A DNA stretch of 22,433 nt. Origin: an uncultured Collinsella sp. Its GTDB lineage: Bacteria > Actinomycetota > Coriobacteriia > Coriobacteriales > Coriobacteriaceae. Shown here in pieces: positions 1 through 6,791 of this stretch (position 1 is its first letter; every line of letters starts with the position of its first letter). Position numbers and translations under genes: made by a program. The stretch lies in the NCBI GenBank assembly GCA_902494035.1, contig CABURV010000032.1, positions 1-22,433 on the forward strand, in the 5' to 3' direction. The notes under the pieces were generated by a model that worked only from the letters and a program-made list of their open reading frames with translations, did not search any database and was not told the origin of the DNA.

Positions 1-2
1 GC

Positions 3-101
3 GGGGAAATTGGTGACGCGGGTGTCGACGGCGCTGAGCGCTCCGTGTTTTGGTATGTGGATATGGCAGCCATCAACCTTTCTCGGCATGTGAAACTCTA
101 G
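3..101 (+). CDS. C-terminal end of an unrecognised protein (5' end outside window)
   Basis: A frame open from the window edge encodes 32 residues ending in FWYVDMAAINLSRHVKL and stops at TAG 99-101. The composition (WYVDM, AINLSRHVKL) reads like a real protein end rather than a random frame, but I do not recognise the family. The left copy of the 25-bp island-flanking repeat (8-32) lies inside this frame and codes for the end of IGDAGVDGA. It could be a chance open frame, because only 99 bases are visible. Confidence 0.35.
   Translation, partial: GEIGDAGVDGAERSVFWYVDMAAINLSRHVKL
8..32. repeat. Left copy of 25-bp direct repeat flanking the restriction-modification island
   Basis: The 25 bases here are identical to 3051-3075. 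The last 15 bases of the repeat include GCGGGTGTCGACGG, which also occurs in the anticodon-arm/T-arm part of the neighbouring tRNA-Arg gene. Identity stops sharply on both sides, as for attachment-site or recombination junctions. No integrase gene is visible inside. Confidence 0.7.
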
Positions 102-173
102 GCACATATGAGCATACCTGAGCGACGCAACACATGCGCTCCATCTATCCCAACAAGCTCCAGCGGTACCCGC

Positions 174-258
174 ACTTCCCATTTCGTGTAGAAAAGGGCC
201 TGTATATACTTCCCATTTCGTGTATTGAATCAGGTAACCACACTTCCCATTTCGTGTA
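174..258. repeat. Three 17-bp direct repeats with exact 34-bp period, upstream of the truncated ATPase
   Basis: ACTTCCCATTTCGTGTA occurs perfectly at 174-190, 208-224 and 242-258. The two intervening segments (191-207 and 225-241) are also exactly 17 bases and are unrelated to each other. The last copy ends 23 bases before the ATG at 282. The regular spacing, a little over three helical turns, suggests an array of protein-binding sites in the promoter or leader of the ATPase gene. The function is inferred. Confidence 0.85.
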
Positions 259-281
259 TACAGCAGCTAGATTGGGCAATC

Positions 282-440
282 ATGTCAGTATTCAGACGTA
301 CGGCCTACAATAAACTCCTCGATTGGAAAGCGAGCAATGGATCCCGAGCCATCATGCTCGAGGGGGCCCGCCGCGTTGGAAAAAGCACCCTTGCCCAAGA
401 GTTTGCGCAGTCCAAATACAAATCCCACCTCGTGATCGAC
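282..440 (+). pseudogene. 5' fragment of an AAA (AAA_14/DUF4143-type) ATPase gene, truncated
   Basis: Starting at ATG 282, about 53 codons match the N-terminus typical of AAA_14/DUF4143 ATPases: FRRTAYNKLLDWK, then a Walker A motif GARRVGKST (residues 28-36), then a strand ending LVID. Family members are normally around 400 residues, with Walker B, sensor and a C-terminal DUF4143 domain, all missing here. From about 440 the frame runs into the terminator and antisense end of the convergent restriction gene, so the ATPase was most likely cut when the restriction-modification pair arrived. The 17-bp repeat array upstream is intact. No distal half of the gene is found on the far side of the island. 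Confidence 0.7.
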
Positions 441-454
441 GAATCTGTTGCGAG

Positions 455-492
455 TGAAAAAAGAAGACCGGAGACTCAACTGGTCTCCGGCC
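455..492 (-). terminator. Rho-independent terminator of the restriction-modification operon
   Basis: On the minus strand a 10-bp stem (GGCCGGAGAC pairing with GTCTCCGGTC, 7-base loop) is followed by TTCTTTTTTC. It lies 27 bases past the endonuclease stop codon at 519-521. Confidence 0.85.
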
Positions 493-518
493 TCATTTCT
501 AAAAAACGTCTCGTGGTT

Positions 519-1733
519 CTACTCGTGCTGTCGGGCTTCTACCAGCCTGCAGAAGTCGTTGACGCTCATGAGCCATTCCCTTTGCGCGGGCGTGTAGGTT
601 TCGAACAGCGATGAGGGCACAACGAGGCTGAGCCTGTCCTTAGCCATAGCTCGTGTGTAATCCTCACTTACGGCGGGCTCAAGTGTTACAAGATGCTTGT
701 CCTCGATTCTGTCAGCCTCATCAAGCACCTGACGCCAACGCTCCTTGATGGTTGTCTTGGCACCGAGCATCGTCAGTCGAGCGACAGGGAACTTGGGGTC
801 GTGGTAATCGTCAATAGAGGGAAAGATGAAATCCGGCTTTGATTTGCCCTCGGTGTATTTCTGCGCCGAGTAGCGTATGCCCCTAGCATCGAATAGCATC
901 GAGAGTTGATTCTCGAACGCCGTCCCCGCACGGGACTTGCGGCGCTGGAAGGCCGACATAGTGGTGCGCAGCACGCCATCAACATCAAGCGCCGAGCCAA
1001 GGTATGGCGCGAGGTCGCGCTCCAAGAGATGCCGCTCAAAGACGCGGAACAGCATCTCTTCGCGTTCGTAACAAGCGACCAAGCAGCCATCCGGGTCGCC
1101 CGTCCAATCGAGCTTTCCAAGGGTGGAAGCTGAGTAGGCTGAGAAGTCTGCCCCTTTGGGGAAGGACTCGCCGAATTTCTCGATCATACCGTCGAGGAAG
1201 TTCTCCGCTGCGATCGGCATGCTAACTTCGATGCCGATGGACTCCAAAATCCTTGCGGCGATCGACGTGATGCGCGTATCCTCCCGAGCAGAGGGCGTAA
1301 AACCCTTCTCGCCAACCCCGTCGAGCGCGAAGAGCCAGCGAACTTGAGATTCCGCCGTACTCCCCGCTCGGGCAAATAGGATTACGACCTCCTTGGCTTC
1401 GTGTAGGGCCAAAACCATGAGGTCGCCCGGACGGGCCATGCCCATGGCAGCATTATCGTTGTAGTAGAGCCTATACTCAGTTCTAGTTGGATGCTTCCTG
1501 CGGGCGTCGTACCAAGTGGTATAACCATGGTCGAATATAGGGTCTGCACCATCATCGAGATATGCGAAGGTAGTTCGCATCCCCTTTATGTCATCGTCTC
1601 CGAAAAGCGCGCGCAAAGGCCCCACGCCGTTGAATTCGTGCTGGTGGCTTTTATTGGCCCCCATGATGTCAACGCCCGCGAGGGTTTTCGCGACAGCACC
1701 GTCAAAATACGCGCCAAGTACTCCATAGTCCAT
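519..1733 (-). CDS. Type II restriction endonuclease, EcoRII family
   Basis: A 404-residue protein, the same length as EcoRII. The C-terminal half (about 260-400) carries the EcoRII-C signature: SRAGTAFENQL, KPDFIFP (D301), Y310, then LGAKTTIKERWRQVL (K326), which match the family's catalytic Asp/Tyr/Lys positions. It continues with HLVTLEPAVSED and LVVPSSLFETY. The N-terminal ~200 residues, with DGADPIFDHGYTTWYDARRK and EYRLYY, correspond to the EcoRII-N effector-binding domain. EcoRII itself cuts before CCWGG and needs two sites; the same target here is inferred, not shown. The ATG at 1731-1733 lies one base past the methyltransferase stop, so the two genes are translationally linked with the methylase first. 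The gene looks intact. Confidence 0.92.
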   Translation of the reverse strand: MDYGVLGAYFDGAVAKTLAGVDIMGANKSHQHEFNGVGPLRALFGDDDIKGMRTTFAYLDDGADPIFDHGYTTWYDARRKHPTRTEYRLYYNDNAAMGMARPGDLMVLALHEAKEVVILFARAGSTAESQVRWLFALDGVGEKGFTPSAREDTRITSIAARILESIGIEVSMPIAAENFLDGMIEKFGESFPKGADFSAYSASTLGKLDWTGDPDGCLVACYEREEMLFRVFERHLLERDLAPYLGSALDVDGVLRTTMSAFQRRKSRAGTAFENQLSMLFDARGIRYSAQKYTEGKSKPDFIFPSIDDYHDPKFPVARLTMLGAKTTIKERWRQVLDEADRIEDKHLVTLEPAVSEDYTRAMAKDRLSLVVPSSLFETYTPAQREWLMSVNDFCRLVEARQHE

Positions 1734-1734
1734 C

Positions 1735-2883
1735 CTAGAACACCTCCATCATCAACTTCGCGACCGAGCGCACGACCGGCACGGTCACGGAGTTGCCGAA
1801 CTGCCTGTATGCCTGAGTATCCGACACCGGGATGATGAACTCATCGGGAAATCCTTGCAGGCGCGCGCATTCGCGGGGAGTGAGTTTACGAGGGTTTTTT
1901 CCTTCCTGCCCGACCAGAATCTCGCTGCCATCCTTGTGGTACCGGGCGGAAAGCGTCCTTGTCGTGTCCTCTGGGCCGACCATCGAGTATCCAAAGCCGT
2001 GGCCCGCCGCCTCATGCTTTTCGCGATAGGCGCGCAGATAGGCCCATAGCTTATCCGAAATGGTGTAGCGTTCGTTTGGTTGCTCTTCGAGGATTTCCCC
2101 TAGCGTATGTCCCGGTCCCGGCACCTCAAGGTCATCCCACGAGAAGGGAACTTCCTCCCTGAACCCCACGATGTAGATGCGCTCCCTGTGCTGGCACGTC
2201 CAGTTTTTTGAATCAAGCACTTTCCAGAAAATATGGTATCCAAGGTCCTCCTCAAGCGTCTGTCGTATGACCTTGAAGGTCTTCCCGCCGTCGTGACTCG
2301 TAAGGTTCTTAACGTTCTCAAGCAAGAAGGCCTTCGGGCGCTTGTCGCGTATGATGCGAGCGACCTCGAAAAAGAGGGTTCCCTGCGTTTTATCCTCAAA
2401 GCCGGTGGGTCTCCCCAAAGATTGCTTCTTCGAAACGCCTGCAAGGGAGAATGGCTGACAAGGAAAGCCTGCGAGCAGGACATCGAAGTCCGGTATATCG
2501 TTTGATGCGACCTGACGGATGTCGCCCGCCGGGGTCTCTCCATAGTTCATCCGGTAGGTTTTCTGGGCGAACTTATCCCACTCGCAAGAGAAGACGCACC
2601 TACCGCCAAGCTCCTGGAACGGCATTCGTATACCGCCGATGCCCGCGAAGAGATCGCAGAAGGTAAAAGGCGCGTCGCTGCGCTCCCCTTGGTCAAATGG
2701 AGCCCCCGCATCGAGCGATGCGATAAAGGCGCATTCAGCCGCCGTTGGACTAGTATCCCCAGACTCCCAGCGCCGAACGGTGCGTTCGCCAGACGAGCCC
2801 ATACCAAGGGCGGCGGCGAACTCCTTTTGGGTGAGGCCGAGGTCAATTCTCTTTTGCGCTATATCAGCTGCATTTAGTTGCAT
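1735..2883 (-). CDS. DNA (cytosine-5) methyltransferase with N-terminal HTH, Dcm/M.EcoRII type
   Basis: A 382-residue protein. Residues ~8-50 form an XRE-like helix-turn-helix (KRIDLGLTQKEFAAALGMG...RTVRRWESGDTSP). The rest is a complete C5-methyltransferase: motif I CDLFAGIGGIRMPF (76-89), motif IV GFPCQPFS with catalytic C142, motif VI FLLENV (187-191), motif VIII QHRERIYIVGF (231-241), a target-recognition stretch, and motifs IX-X LTPRECARLQGFP and QFGNSVTVPVV. It should methylate the cytosine in the partner nuclease's site and protect the host. An N-terminal HTH in M.EcoRII-type enzymes is known to repress its own promoter, so autoregulation is likely. It starts at ATG 2881-2883 after a weak ribosome binding site, and the endonuclease follows one base downstream. 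Confidence 0.95.
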   Translation of the reverse strand: MQLNAADIAQKRIDLGLTQKEFAAALGMGSSGERTVRRWESGDTSPTAAECAFIASLDAGAPFDQGERSDAPFTFCDLFAGIGGIRMPFQELGGRCVFSCEWDKFAQKTYRMNYGETPAGDIRQVASNDIPDFDVLLAGFPCQPFSLAGVSKKQSLGRPTGFEDKTQGTLFFEVARIIRDKRPKAFLLENVKNLTSHDGGKTFKVIRQTLEEDLGYHIFWKVLDSKNWTCQHRERIYIVGFREEVPFSWDDLEVPGPGHTLGEILEEQPNERYTISDKLWAYLRAYREKHEAAGHGFGYSMVGPEDTTRTLSARYHKDGSEILVGQEGKNPRKLTPRECARLQGFPDEFIIPVSDTQAYRQFGNSVTVPVVRSVAKLMMEVF

Positions 2884-2897
2884 GGGACGCCTATCTT

Positions 2898-2915
2898 GGT
2901 TGAAAAACGGTCAAA
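2898..2915. promoter_or_regulatory. Possible operator for the HTH-methyltransferase
   Basis: Just upstream of the methyltransferase start, an imperfect inverted repeat GGTTGA...TCAAA(C) with related half-sites (GGTTGA, GGTCAA, GGTAAA on one strand or the other) spans 2898-2930. The spacing and position suit an autoregulatory site for the methylase's own HTH domain. No confident -35/-10 pair was found. Confidence 0.3.
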
Positions 2916-3050
2916 CTGTCCTGTATTTACCACAGCGTTAGTCTATCACCCCGAGCGGACATGTCTTCCCCTTGCTTCAGTCCGCCTCTAAACCCCGTAG
3001 CATCAACTGGGCTTTAGGGCTTGGACACTCTACCGGAGGGCTCTAGACGC

Positions 3051-3075
3051 AATTGGTGACGCGGGTGTCGACGGC
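3051..3075. repeat. Right copy of 25-bp direct repeat flanking the island
   Basis: Identical to 8-32. Here the repeat runs directly into a tRNA-3'-half-like sequence (3061-3086), whereas the left copy runs into a protein-coding frame. The interval between the copies (about 3.0 kb) holds the repeat array, the truncated ATPase and the restriction-modification pair. Confidence 0.7.
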
Positions 3076-3086
3076 CCGAATCCGCC
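3061..3086 (+). repeat. tRNA-Arg 3'-half remnant in inverted orientation
   Basis: 24 of 26 bases match the minus-strand tRNA-Arg segment from the anticodon stem through the T-arm (3152-3177 as complement). The only changes are CC for TT at the start of the TTCGAAT T-loop. It reads on the opposite strand to the intact tRNA, so the two form a long inverted repeat with 65 bases between. The acceptor stem is not preserved, so it is not a functional tRNA. It is probably left from a site-specific integration or rearrangement. Confidence 0.7.
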
Positions 3087-3107
3087 GGCGGCCCCCGCAA
3101 ACCAGAA

Positions 3108-3131
3108 ACGGCGCCGCTCCCGCGACGCCGT
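3108..3131 (-). terminator. Probable terminator of the tRNA-Arg transcript
   Basis: On the minus strand, stem ACGGCG/CGCCGT begins 10 bases after the tRNA CCA end and is followed by TTCTGGTTTG, a weak U-rich tail. Confidence 0.45.
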
Positions 3132-3140
3132 CATATTCCC

Positions 3141-3216
3141 TGGTGCCCCCGGGCGGATTCGAACCGTCGACACCCGCTTTAGGAGAGCGGTGCTCTATCC
3201 CCTGAGCTACGGAGGC
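3141..3216 (-). tRNA. tRNA-Arg (anticodon CCT)
   Basis: 76 nt including an encoded CCA. The acceptor stem GCCTCCG/CGGGGGC has one T-G pair. The D-arm is GCTC/GAGC. The anticodon stem CCGCT/AGCGG has loop CTCCTAA, anticodon CCT (reads AGG). The T-loop is TTCGAAT, with one A-C mismatch in the T-stem. A possible -10 (TACACT on the minus strand) lies about 8 bases upstream. A rare-codon arginine tRNA next to an island is a common integration target. Confidence 0.95.
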
Positions 3217-3246
3217 ATGTTGTACTAGTGTAGCAGATTTGCCCCT

Positions 3247-3490
3247 TGGCCATGTAGCGCATGGCCACTCATCAAGAAGGCTCTGCAGCGAATTATCGCC
3301 GTAGAGCCTTCTCAATAACGGAAAATTATAACCCAGAATAACGCAAAATAATGGGATGGGGTTTCCTCTAACCACATGTAAGGGAAATTCCATCCCGGTA
3401 TTCGGCTAAAAAATGGGACAAGCTTTCCCAACTGGCGCTCAAAAGGAAAATGCATCCCGGAATGAGAACGAATTCCGGGATGCATTTTCC
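3247..3490. repeat. Cluster of five hairpins between tRNA-Arg and the PTS locus (no gene in 3217-3508)
   Basis: Five hairpins follow one another. (1) 3247-3267, TGGCCATG/CATGGCCA. (2) 3275-3312, AGAAGGCTCT/AGAGCCTTCT with an inner GCGA/TCGC. (3) 3353-3396, a stem of about 15 bp with wobble pairs. (4) 3414-3430, a short TGGGA/TCCCA. (5) 3445-3490, a perfect 19-bp stem with an 8-base loop. Arms of 3 and 5 belong to one sequence family (GGAAA..T.CATCCCGG), present as two direct and two inverted copies. The last hairpin lies 18 bases past the manO stop and could end that transcript, although the tail on that strand is only TTTT. The arrangement resembles REP/BIME-type palindromic elements. Confidence 0.75.
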
Positions 3491-3508
3491 GCCATCTATC
3501 GCAGACGA

Positions 3509-3907
3509 CTAGTCGCCTTTGTGAAAGAGGCTTTTGATGGCAGCAGGGATGCTCTTGGCGCCCTTGGCCGTCACATCGATAAAGTCGGGCGAACGCACGA
3601 GCTTATCCTCGTCGACGTACTTGCGGACAGCACGAAGCGTCTCTTTGTCGTCGCGCGTCGAAAACGTAAAGTGACCGTTGTCCTTGGTGAAGATGGCAAA
3701 ACGCGTGATCTTCTTGGTGCCGCGCAAAACCTCGGCGGCAATATAATCGACCTCGTCCCACGGGATTTGAATATAATCCTCGGGATTGCGCTCGTTGTAA
3801 TACTCGAACGCCTTATTGCCCACCATCACGTTACCGTGGCTGGTAAGCCCCATCAGGCAGGTTGCCGGCGTTGCCAGATCGACCGTGCTGTTCTGAGATT
3901 GCGCCAT
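3509..3907 (-). CDS. manO: ManO/DUF956 family protein of the mannose PTS locus
   Basis: A 132-residue protein resembling the DUF956 family found at the 3' end of mannose-type PTS operons. It has an early A/T-rich VDLATPATCLMGLTSHGNVMVGNKAFEYYN segment, a WDEVDYIAAEV strand, and FAIFTKDNGHFTFSTRD, a PH-like beta-rich fold by family resemblance. It is thought to act as a local regulator or accessory factor of the PTS; the mechanism is not established. I chose ATG 3905-3907 (MAQSQNST), because GGAGGG lies upstream and the longer open frame would start inside the hairpin at 3936-3971. It follows the IID gene by about 120 bases, across that hairpin. Confidence 0.8.
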   Translation of the reverse strand: MAQSQNSTVDLATPATCLMGLTSHGNVMVGNKAFEYYNERNPEDYIQIPWDEVDYIAAEVLRGTKKITRFAIFTKDNGHFTFSTRDDKETLRAVRKYVDEDKLVRSPDFIDVTAKGAKSIPAAIKSLFHKGD

Positions 3908-3923
3908 GCGCGCCTCGCCCTCC

Positions 3924-3971
3924 AAATAAAACAATCGGACCGCATCCAGTGTACCCACCGGGTGCGGTCCG
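3924..3971 (-). terminator. Terminator-like hairpin between IID and manO
   Basis: On the minus strand CGGACCGCA/TGCGGTCCG (9-bp perfect stem, 18-base loop with a further CCCGGTGGG-type fold) is followed by ATTGTTTTATTT. It lies after the IID gene and directly before the manO ribosome binding site, so manO is probably expressed by partial read-through. Confidence 0.75.
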
Positions 3972-4027
3972 TTTCAATGGCTCAAAAGCCCTTGCCTAGC
4001 AATTCTCGGTCTTAAGCCGAAGCGTGC

Positions 4028-4948
4028 TTACATGAAGCCGCAGACGCGACCGATGATGCCGATGGCGAAGAGAGCCAGGATGATGACGATCGGGCTGACC
4101 TTCTTCTTGAGGAGCTTGCAGACCAGCAGGGTCAGGCACACGGCGGCAAGGCCGGGGATGAGCTGATCGAGGTTAGCCTGAAGTGTGGTGACCTTAACCG
4201 GATCAAGGGCGGTAGCACCGACGGAGTTGTACATCGTCAGCGCTTCCTTGACGCCCTCAGCACCGGAGGGCAGGTTAGCCCAGTCGATAAAGGCGCCAGC
4301 GGACTGCGTGACCTTGGAGACGACCGGGGTGAAGGAGATGGACACCCAGCGCTCGACCAGGGCACCGATGATAAACATACCCAGGATGGAAGCACCCTCG
4401 GTGACCTTGCCCATCAGACCACCGGAGAGGTCCTTGGCGATGGAGGAGCCGACCTTGTAGCCAAACTCCTGCGTGTACCACAGGAAGGCGTAACGGATGA
4501 TGTTCCACGCGAAGAAGAACAGCAACGGACCGGCGATGCTGCCGGACAGGGCCAGGGAAGCGCCCAGAGCGCCCAGGATCGGGCGAAGGGTGAACCAGAA
4601 GGCGGGGTCGCCGACGCCGGCGAGCGGGCCCATCATACCGACCTTGACGCCCTGAATGGCGACGTCGTCAATCGGAGCACCGTTGGCGCGCTCCTCCTCG
4701 AGAGCGAGGGTAACGCCAATGACGGGGGCGGAAACATAGGGATGGGTGTTATAGAACTCCAGGTGGCGCTTAAGAGCGGCAATCTGGTCATCCTTGCTGG
4801 TGTAGAGCTTCTTGATCGCAGGGATCATTGCGAAGCACCAGCCGCCGTTCTGCATACGCTCGTAGTTCCACGAGCCCTGAAGGAACTGATGACGGAAGCA
4901 AACCTTCTTGCGGTCAGCCTTGGTGAGCTGAATCTTGTTCTCTGCCAT
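4028..4948 (-). CDS. manZ: PTS mannose/fructose/sorbose family transporter subunit IID
   Basis: A 306-residue integral membrane subunit that, with IIC, forms the sugar channel of a mannose-family PTS. Family features visible are the N-terminal RKKVCFRHQFLQGSWNYERMQNGGW segment, YNTHPYVSAPVIGVTLALEEE, the conserved GPLAGVGDPAFW loop and a C-terminal run of hydrophobic helices (ALVERWVSISF..., LAAVCLTLLVCKLL, IVIILALFAIGIIG). The start is ATG 4946-4948, with GGAGGGG about 10 bases upstream; an in-frame GTG three codons earlier is too close to that site. It begins 16 bases after the IIC stop. The exact sugar cannot be told from the sequence. Confidence 0.93.
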   Translation of the reverse strand: MAENKIQLTKADRKKVCFRHQFLQGSWNYERMQNGGWCFAMIPAIKKLYTSKDDQIAALKRHLEFYNTHPYVSAPVIGVTLALEEERANGAPIDDVAIQGVKVGMMGPLAGVGDPAFWFTLRPILGALGASLALSGSIAGPLLFFFAWNIIRYAFLWYTQEFGYKVGSSIAKDLSGGLMGKVTEGASILGMFIIGALVERWVSISFTPVVSKVTQSAGAFIDWANLPSGAEGVKEALTMYNSVGATALDPVKVTTLQANLDQLIPGLAAVCLTLLVCKLLKKKVSPIVIILALFAIGIIGRVCGFM

Positions 4949-4964
4949 ATGTATCACTCCCCTC

Positions 4965-5783
4965 CTACTCGTAATCGTTCAGAATGTCGCCGAGCGGGTC
5001 ACCGGAGCCGCCGCCCATGCCGCCACCCTGCTTGGCCAGATCCTTAAGGCCAAGGTAGATGAGGGCAAGGGAGATGCCGATGAGGCCAAGGGCGATCAGC
5101 GTGAGCTGAGGGATGGCAGCAAGGACAAAGCCGAGGATGAAGAACGGCCAGGTCTCCTTGGTGGCCATCATGTTGATGACCATGGCGTAACCGACGGAAG
5201 CGACCATGCCGCCGCCGACAGCCATACCGCCGGACAGCCAGTCGGGCATAGCGTTAAGCGCATTGGTAACAGCCTCGGCCGGGATGATGCACAGAAGTAC
5301 TGCCGGGATGGCGATACGAAGGCCCTGCATGAGGATGGCAGCGTACTGCCAGCGCTCGATGCCGGAGAAGTCGCCCTTCTCGGCGCAACCGTCCATGGCG
5401 TGAGCGATAGCGGTAGCCAGGGTGCGGCAGATCATGGTCAGGAACAGACCAGCGACCGACAGCGGGACGGCGACGGCGATGGCGGCGGTAACAGCCTTGG
5501 CCGAATCGGTGGCGCCACCGTTGAGGGCGAGCACCATGATGATCGAAGAAGCGACCGAGGCCAGAGCGGCGTCAGGCGCGACGGCGGCGCCGACGTTAGC
5601 CCAGCCAAGGGCCATCATCTGGAGCGAACCGCCCAGGAGGATGCCCTCCTGAAGGTGACCGGTTACGAGACCGATAAGCGTGCATGCCACGAGCGGCTGA
5701 TGGAACTGGAACTCATCCAGAATGCCTTCCATACCGGCAAGCAACGCGACAATCGCAACAAGCAGAATAGTGATTGCAGACAT
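4965..5783 (-). CDS. manY: PTS mannose/fructose/sorbose family transporter subunit IIC
   Basis: A 272-residue, very hydrophobic membrane protein. The characteristic IIC stretch is present: LIGLVTGHLQEGILLGG, then QMMALGWANVGAAVAPDAALAS. Later segments are VAVPLSVAGLFLTM, the DWLSGGMAVGGGMVASVGYAMVINMM loop and a final AIPQLTLIALGLIGISLALIYLGL helix. The tail is Gly-rich (GGGMGGGSGD) and acidic. It pairs with IID to carry sugar across the membrane while IIB phosphorylates it. AAAGGAGGG sits 8 bases before ATG 5781-5783, overlapping the end of the IIAB gene region, so it belongs to the same operon. Confidence 0.94.
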   Translation of the reverse strand: MSAITILLVAIVALLAGMEGILDEFQFHQPLVACTLIGLVTGHLQEGILLGGSLQMMALGWANVGAAVAPDAALASVASSIIMVLALNGGATDSAKAVTAAIAVAVPLSVAGLFLTMICRTLATAIAHAMDGCAEKGDFSGIERWQYAAILMQGLRIAIPAVLLCIIPAEAVTNALNAMPDWLSGGMAVGGGMVASVGYAMVINMMATKETWPFFILGFVLAAIPQLTLIALGLIGISLALIYLGLKDLAKQGGGMGGGSGDPLGDILNDYE

Positions 5784-5801
5784 GTATCGGACCCTCCTTT
5801 A

Positions 5802-6791
5802 CTATGCTTGAGCGGCCAGTTCGGCCTTAGCTTTCTTCAACATGGCGTCGAGATCCTCAGAGGAATCCGAAGGAACCTTGCGGACCTCGAACTTGACGCC
5901 CTTGGCCTTGAGGGCCTCGAGAGTCTTGACGTCGTCATCGCCCATAGCGACGGCGTTGGTGACGACGACCTTGCCCTTGGAATGAGCCATGGAACCGATG
6001 TTGACTTCCTTGATGTCGACGCCGGCCTCGATGGCCTTGAGCAGATCCTGCGGATTCTCAAAGAGCAGCATGGCCTTGGTGTCACCAAAGCGCGTGTCCT
6101 TGACGACCTCGGCCATCTTCTTGATGGGCACGACGTTGGCATGGACTCCCGGAGGGGCAGCCTGCTCGATCATGGTCTTGCGGAGCTCGTCGTGAGCAAC
6201 GCCGTCGGAAACCACGATGATGCGGTTGGGGTTGATCTGCTTGGTCCACGTGGTGGCCACCTGGCCATGAAGCAGACGGGTGTCGATACGGACGTGGGCG
6301 ATCTTGATGTGCCCATCGCCGATGACCGTTCCCGGAGGGATGGCGCCTGCAGGAGCAGCGGCGGCCGTAGCCGGCTTCTTCTCCTCGGGCTCCAGAGACT
6401 CGGGCTTGACGCGCACGCCAGCCTTAGCCTCAGTCACGAGATGTTTTGCGATCGCATGTGCAGTGTTCTTTGCGTCAAAGCGCTGCGAATATGCCTCGAT
6501 GAGCATAGGCAGGTTGACACCGGTGACGATAGCCCAGGAATCGTGGCCCTCGATGAGCCCGCTGATCTGGTTGAACGGCGTGCCGCCCCACAGATCAACG
6601 AGGAAGAGCACCTGCTCCTGGTCTTCGAAGGAAGCGATTGCTTCCTCGACCTTGGCACGGAAGTCGTCGGGGCCCATGCTCGGCTCGAGCGAGACCACGG
6701 CAACAGACGGCTGATCGCCAAAGACCATCGAGCCCGTCTGCTTGATTCCAGCTGCCAAGTCCCCGTGGCTAGCAAGAACAATACTTACCAT
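5802..6791 (-). CDS. manX: PTS mannose family IIAB fusion protein
   Basis: A 329-residue cytoplasmic phosphotransfer protein, first gene of the operon. The IIA domain is about 1-125: VSIVLASHGDLAAG with phospho-accepting H9, and FLVDLWGGTPFNQ at 63-75. An Ala/Pro/Glu-rich linker (about 128-157) leads to the IIB domain (161-329), with IKIAHVRIDTRLLHGQV carrying the phospho-histidine H175 and GSMAHSKGKVVVTNAVAMGDDD following. Phosphate passes from HPr to H9, then H175, then the sugar held by IIC/IID. The strong AAAGGAGG is 7 bases before ATG 6789-6791. The length is normal for fused IIAB (ManX) proteins. Colour for regulation: the leader upstream is long and AT-rich. Confidence 0.95.
   Translation of the reverse strand: MVSIVLASHGDLAAGIKQTGSMVFGDQPSVAVVSLEPSMGPDDFRAKVEEAIASFEDQEQVLFLVDLWGGTPFNQISGLIEGHDSWAIVTGVNLPMLIEAYSQRFDAKNTAHAIAKHLVTEAKAGVRVKPESLEPEEKKPATAAAAPAGAIPPGTVIGDGHIKIAHVRIDTRLLHGQVATTWTKQINPNRIIVVSDGVAHDELRKTMIEQAAPPGVHANVVPIKKMAEVVKDTRFGDTKAMLLFENPQDLLKAIEAGVDIKEVNIGSMAHSKGKVVVTNAVAMGDDDVKTLEALKAKGVKFEVRKVPSDSSEDLDAMLKKAKAELAAQA

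Noticed and set aside
174..258. A very short CRISPR array
   Set aside because: Repeats of 17 bases with 17-base spacers are shorter than known CRISPR units, there are only three copies, no cas gene is near, and the array abuts an ATPase start.
3061..3099. A second functional tRNA on the plus strand
   Set aside because: Only the 3' half from the anticodon stem to the T-arm is present, with a changed T-loop and no acceptor stem or 5' half.
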